Origin: Alteromonas marina
GTDB lineage: Bacteria > Pseudomonadota > Gammaproteobacteria > Enterobacterales > Alteromonadaceae
Length of the DNA: 64,000 nucleotides
Assembly: GCF_000808575.1 (NCBI RefSeq)
Contig: NZ_JWLW01000023.1
Location: 1-64,000 of the forward strand
Direction of reading: 5' to 3'
The notes under the pieces are model-generated. The model was not told where the DNA came from and searched no databases. It saw only the letters and a list, made by a program, of their open reading frames with translations. The position numbers and the translations under genes were made by a program. This document shows positions 62,648-64,000 of the stretch, one piece after another; position 1 is the stretch's first letter, and each line of letters starts with the position of its first letter.

Positions 62648-63172
62648 GTGATTAGGGATGTGACGTTGGGGCAGGGTTTTGAAGATGTTTTTGCGCAATA
62701 CGGGGCAATACTGAGCCGTGTAGCCAACAGCTATGAAGCAAACGAAGCGATGCAGCAAGAATTATTGCAAGAAATTGCTATTGCCGTCTGGCAGGGGCTG
62801 TCTCGCTTTAAAGGCGATAGCAGCGTGAAAACCTATATTTTGAAGATAGCTCACAACCGCGCAGTTACTCACGTAGCAAATCAAGTTAAGCGTCTCGATA
62901 CCCATCAATATGACCACGATGATTTGGGCTCTGACGGGTTCGCGAGTACTACCCACTCACCAGAGGAAATGTCTAGTCAACACCAGTCTCTAGAGCGCTT
63001 GTTGCGCGCGGTACGGGCACTTCCATTGCAGTCAAGACAAGTGCTAACGCTTTCACTTGAAGGCTTAAGTTACGATGAAATTGCAGATGTCTGTGGTCTG
63101 ACTAAAAATCATGTTGGTGTGATATTAAAGCGCGCCAAGCAAAGTATCATGCAGGAGCAACCACATGCATAA
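62648..63172 (+). CDS. ECF-type RNA polymerase sigma factor
   Basis: A 174-residue sigma-70-family protein. Region 2 covers about 10-75 (DVFAQYGAILSRVANSYEANEAMQQELLQEIAIAVWQGLSRFKGDSSVKTYILKIAHNRAV). Region 4 covers about 115-165 (LPLQSRQVLTLSLEGLSYDEIADVCGLTKNHVGVILKRAKQSI). The start is uncertain (GTG 62648, GTG 62660 or TTG 62666). It overlaps the next gene by 8 nt, the usual arrangement with an anti-sigma factor. Confidence 0.9.
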   Translation: MIRDVTLGQGFEDVFAQYGAILSRVANSYEANEAMQQELLQEIAIAVWQGLSRFKGDSSVKTYILKIAHNRAVTHVANQVKRLDTHQYDHDDLGSDGFASTTHSPEEMSSQHQSLERLLRAVRALPLQSRQVLTLSLEGLSYDEIADVCGLTKNHVGVILKRAKQSIMQEQPHA

Positions 63173-63785
63173 TTCAGATAAAGAGAATCAAATGAACCCG
63201 CCGGTATCAGTAGGCGATGAGCCAAATGATGGCCTTTCTGCGCTATGGCAAGCTCAGCCAGTTACGGCTATCAACCTCTCGGAAGTAAAAGCCAGCCTAA
63301 GCAGTGAACGAACAAAGCAGCGTTGGTATATGGTGTTTGACTCCTTAGCATTTATCCCAGCGATCTACTTGCTCGTTGTTACTTGGGAAAAGTTCACTTT
63401 TATCGCCCACGCGATGTATGTTTTTATGCTGGTCACGGCTCTTCCCCTCCTTGTTTATCAGCTGTGGTTAAGAAGAGTGGCTGCATTTTCAAAAGACACT
63501 CAAACCGCTGACCACCTAACGCAGCTAATAAAGCAAATTAAGAATAACGTGAAGATTGCTGTAATCACTAAACACTCGACATGGACTGCAGTGTTATTTG
63601 GATATGGCTTTCTGGTGGAGCGCTATTTTTATGGGGAGCTTACCCCAGAGAAAATTATGAAGATGGCTATAGTTATGACTTCCATGAGCACTGTGATGCT
63701 AGTGTGGTATGTGTGGGCTAGCAAAAGACAAAAGCGTTTTGAGCGTCAACTCGAAACGCTTGAGAAGATGGCGCAGCAGCGATAA
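63165..63785 (+). CDS. Membrane protein, candidate anti-sigma partner
   Basis: A 206-residue protein. A soluble N-terminus of about 60 residues has DGLSALWQAQPV and may bind the sigma factor. Four hydrophobic segments follow (about 63-82, 86-106, 142-158 and 166-186). No zinc-binding H-x3-C-x2-C motif is visible. Overlap with the ECF sigma gene supports co-function. The family is not recognised with certainty. Confidence 0.72.
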   Translation: MHNSDKENQMNPPVSVGDEPNDGLSALWQAQPVTAINLSEVKASLSSERTKQRWYMVFDSLAFIPAIYLLVVTWEKFTFIAHAMYVFMLVTALPLLVYQLWLRRVAAFSKDTQTADHLTQLIKQIKNNVKIAVITKHSTWTAVLFGYGFLVERYFYGELTPEKIMKMAIVMTSMSTVMLVWYVWASKRQKRFERQLETLEKMAQQR

Positions 63786-63827
63786 GGGCGCATGAGTGCA
63801 AAAGTACGATGTTTTAACTTTGAGCGC

Positions 63828-64000
63828 TTAATTCTTATTACTTGTGCTCGGAGTGCTCACGATATCTTTCATCGCTTGCTCTGCACTTTCATCGGACTCT
63901 TCAGCTTCACTGTCGTCTTCATCACTATCTTTACGGGTTCTGTTATCGCCTAAGAAAAACTCATAATAAAGGTCTAACGCAAACTCTGACTGGTCTTCTA
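63828..64000 (-). CDS. Partial hypothetical gene (C-terminus only)
   Basis: The window edge cuts this leftward gene. The visible 57 codons read EDQSEFALDLYYEFFLGDN, then a strongly acidic Asp/Glu/Ser tail, and end STPSTSNKN before a TAA stop. The acidic tail is probably disordered. The product cannot be named from this part. Confidence 0.55.
   Translation of the reverse strand, partial: EDQSEFALDLYYEFFLGDNRTRKDSDEDDSEAEESDESAEQAMKDIVSTPSTSNKN

Overview
The window looks like chromosomal DNA of a marine gammaproteobacterium of the Alteromonadales, most likely Alteromonas or a close relative. The signs are the linked dnaA-dnaN-recF-gyrB and rpmH-rnpA-yidD-yidC blocks, the mioC / mnmG-rsmG-parAB-atp block, a DnaT/DnaC-type helicase loader pair beside a GATC-rich origin, and a large TonB-dependent receptor linked to tryptophan-halogenase-like genes. 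The genus is an inference from gene content. I saw no tRNA, rRNA, CRISPR array, prophage or complete insertion sequence.

Layout. 0-7 kb: dnaA, dnaN, recF and gyrB run leftward, with two parS-like palindromes embedded in recF. 6.5-7.1 kb: the dnaA/rpmH divergent region, with two consensus DnaA boxes and a strong rpmH promoter. 7.1-13.5 kb: rpmH, rnpA, yidD, yidC, yajQ, mnmE, mioC and a DnaT-like/DnaC-like pair, all rightward. 13.5-14.4 kb: an oriC-like region with 22 GATC sites in about 630 bp, several DnaA boxes and 13-mer-like repeats, shielded from dnaC transcription by two hairpins. 14.4-26.3 kb: mnmG, rsmG, parA, parB and the complete atpIBEFHAGDC operon, closed by a clear terminator.

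26.5-33.4 kb is a mixed set of single genes: a membrane protein, a GST, a DTW-domain protein, an alkyltransferase-like protein, an HD-GYP protein, an OmpA-like lipoprotein, a SnoaL-like secreted protein and a DUF1624-type membrane protein. 33.5-44.3 kb is a coherent beta-glucoside utilisation locus. A LacI-family regulator, a GPH-family symporter and a GH1 beta-glucosidase run leftward. A 1003-residue TonB-dependent receptor and two overlapping tryptophan-halogenase-like flavoproteins run rightward. The shared 446-bp control region carries three copies of a GAAAGCGCTTTC-type palindrome, the probable LacI operator. This is the most system-like accessory part of the window.

44.5-64 kb returns to housekeeping and small conserved genes: yicC, rph, pyrE and tusA; a probable Fur-controlled pair that includes a 59-residue cysteine-containing protein; a VTT-family membrane protein; a secreted amidohydrolase; a DUF3014/DUF1285 pair; an ABC1-family kinase; an M1 peptidase with a small partner; proB; a thioesterase, a 2-hydroxyacid dehydrogenase and an EamA transporter in one run; a PspB-like small protein; an ECF sigma factor with an overlapping membrane partner; and a gene cut by the right edge.

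The main points worth following up are the two origin-like regions 7 kb apart, the parS sites coded inside recF, the glucoside locus with its tandem halogenase-like pair, the enlarged GPH transporter, the Fur-box small operon, and the ECF sigma/membrane-protein pair that lacks a recognisable anti-sigma zinc motif. I found no convincing wholly new defence or mobile system.
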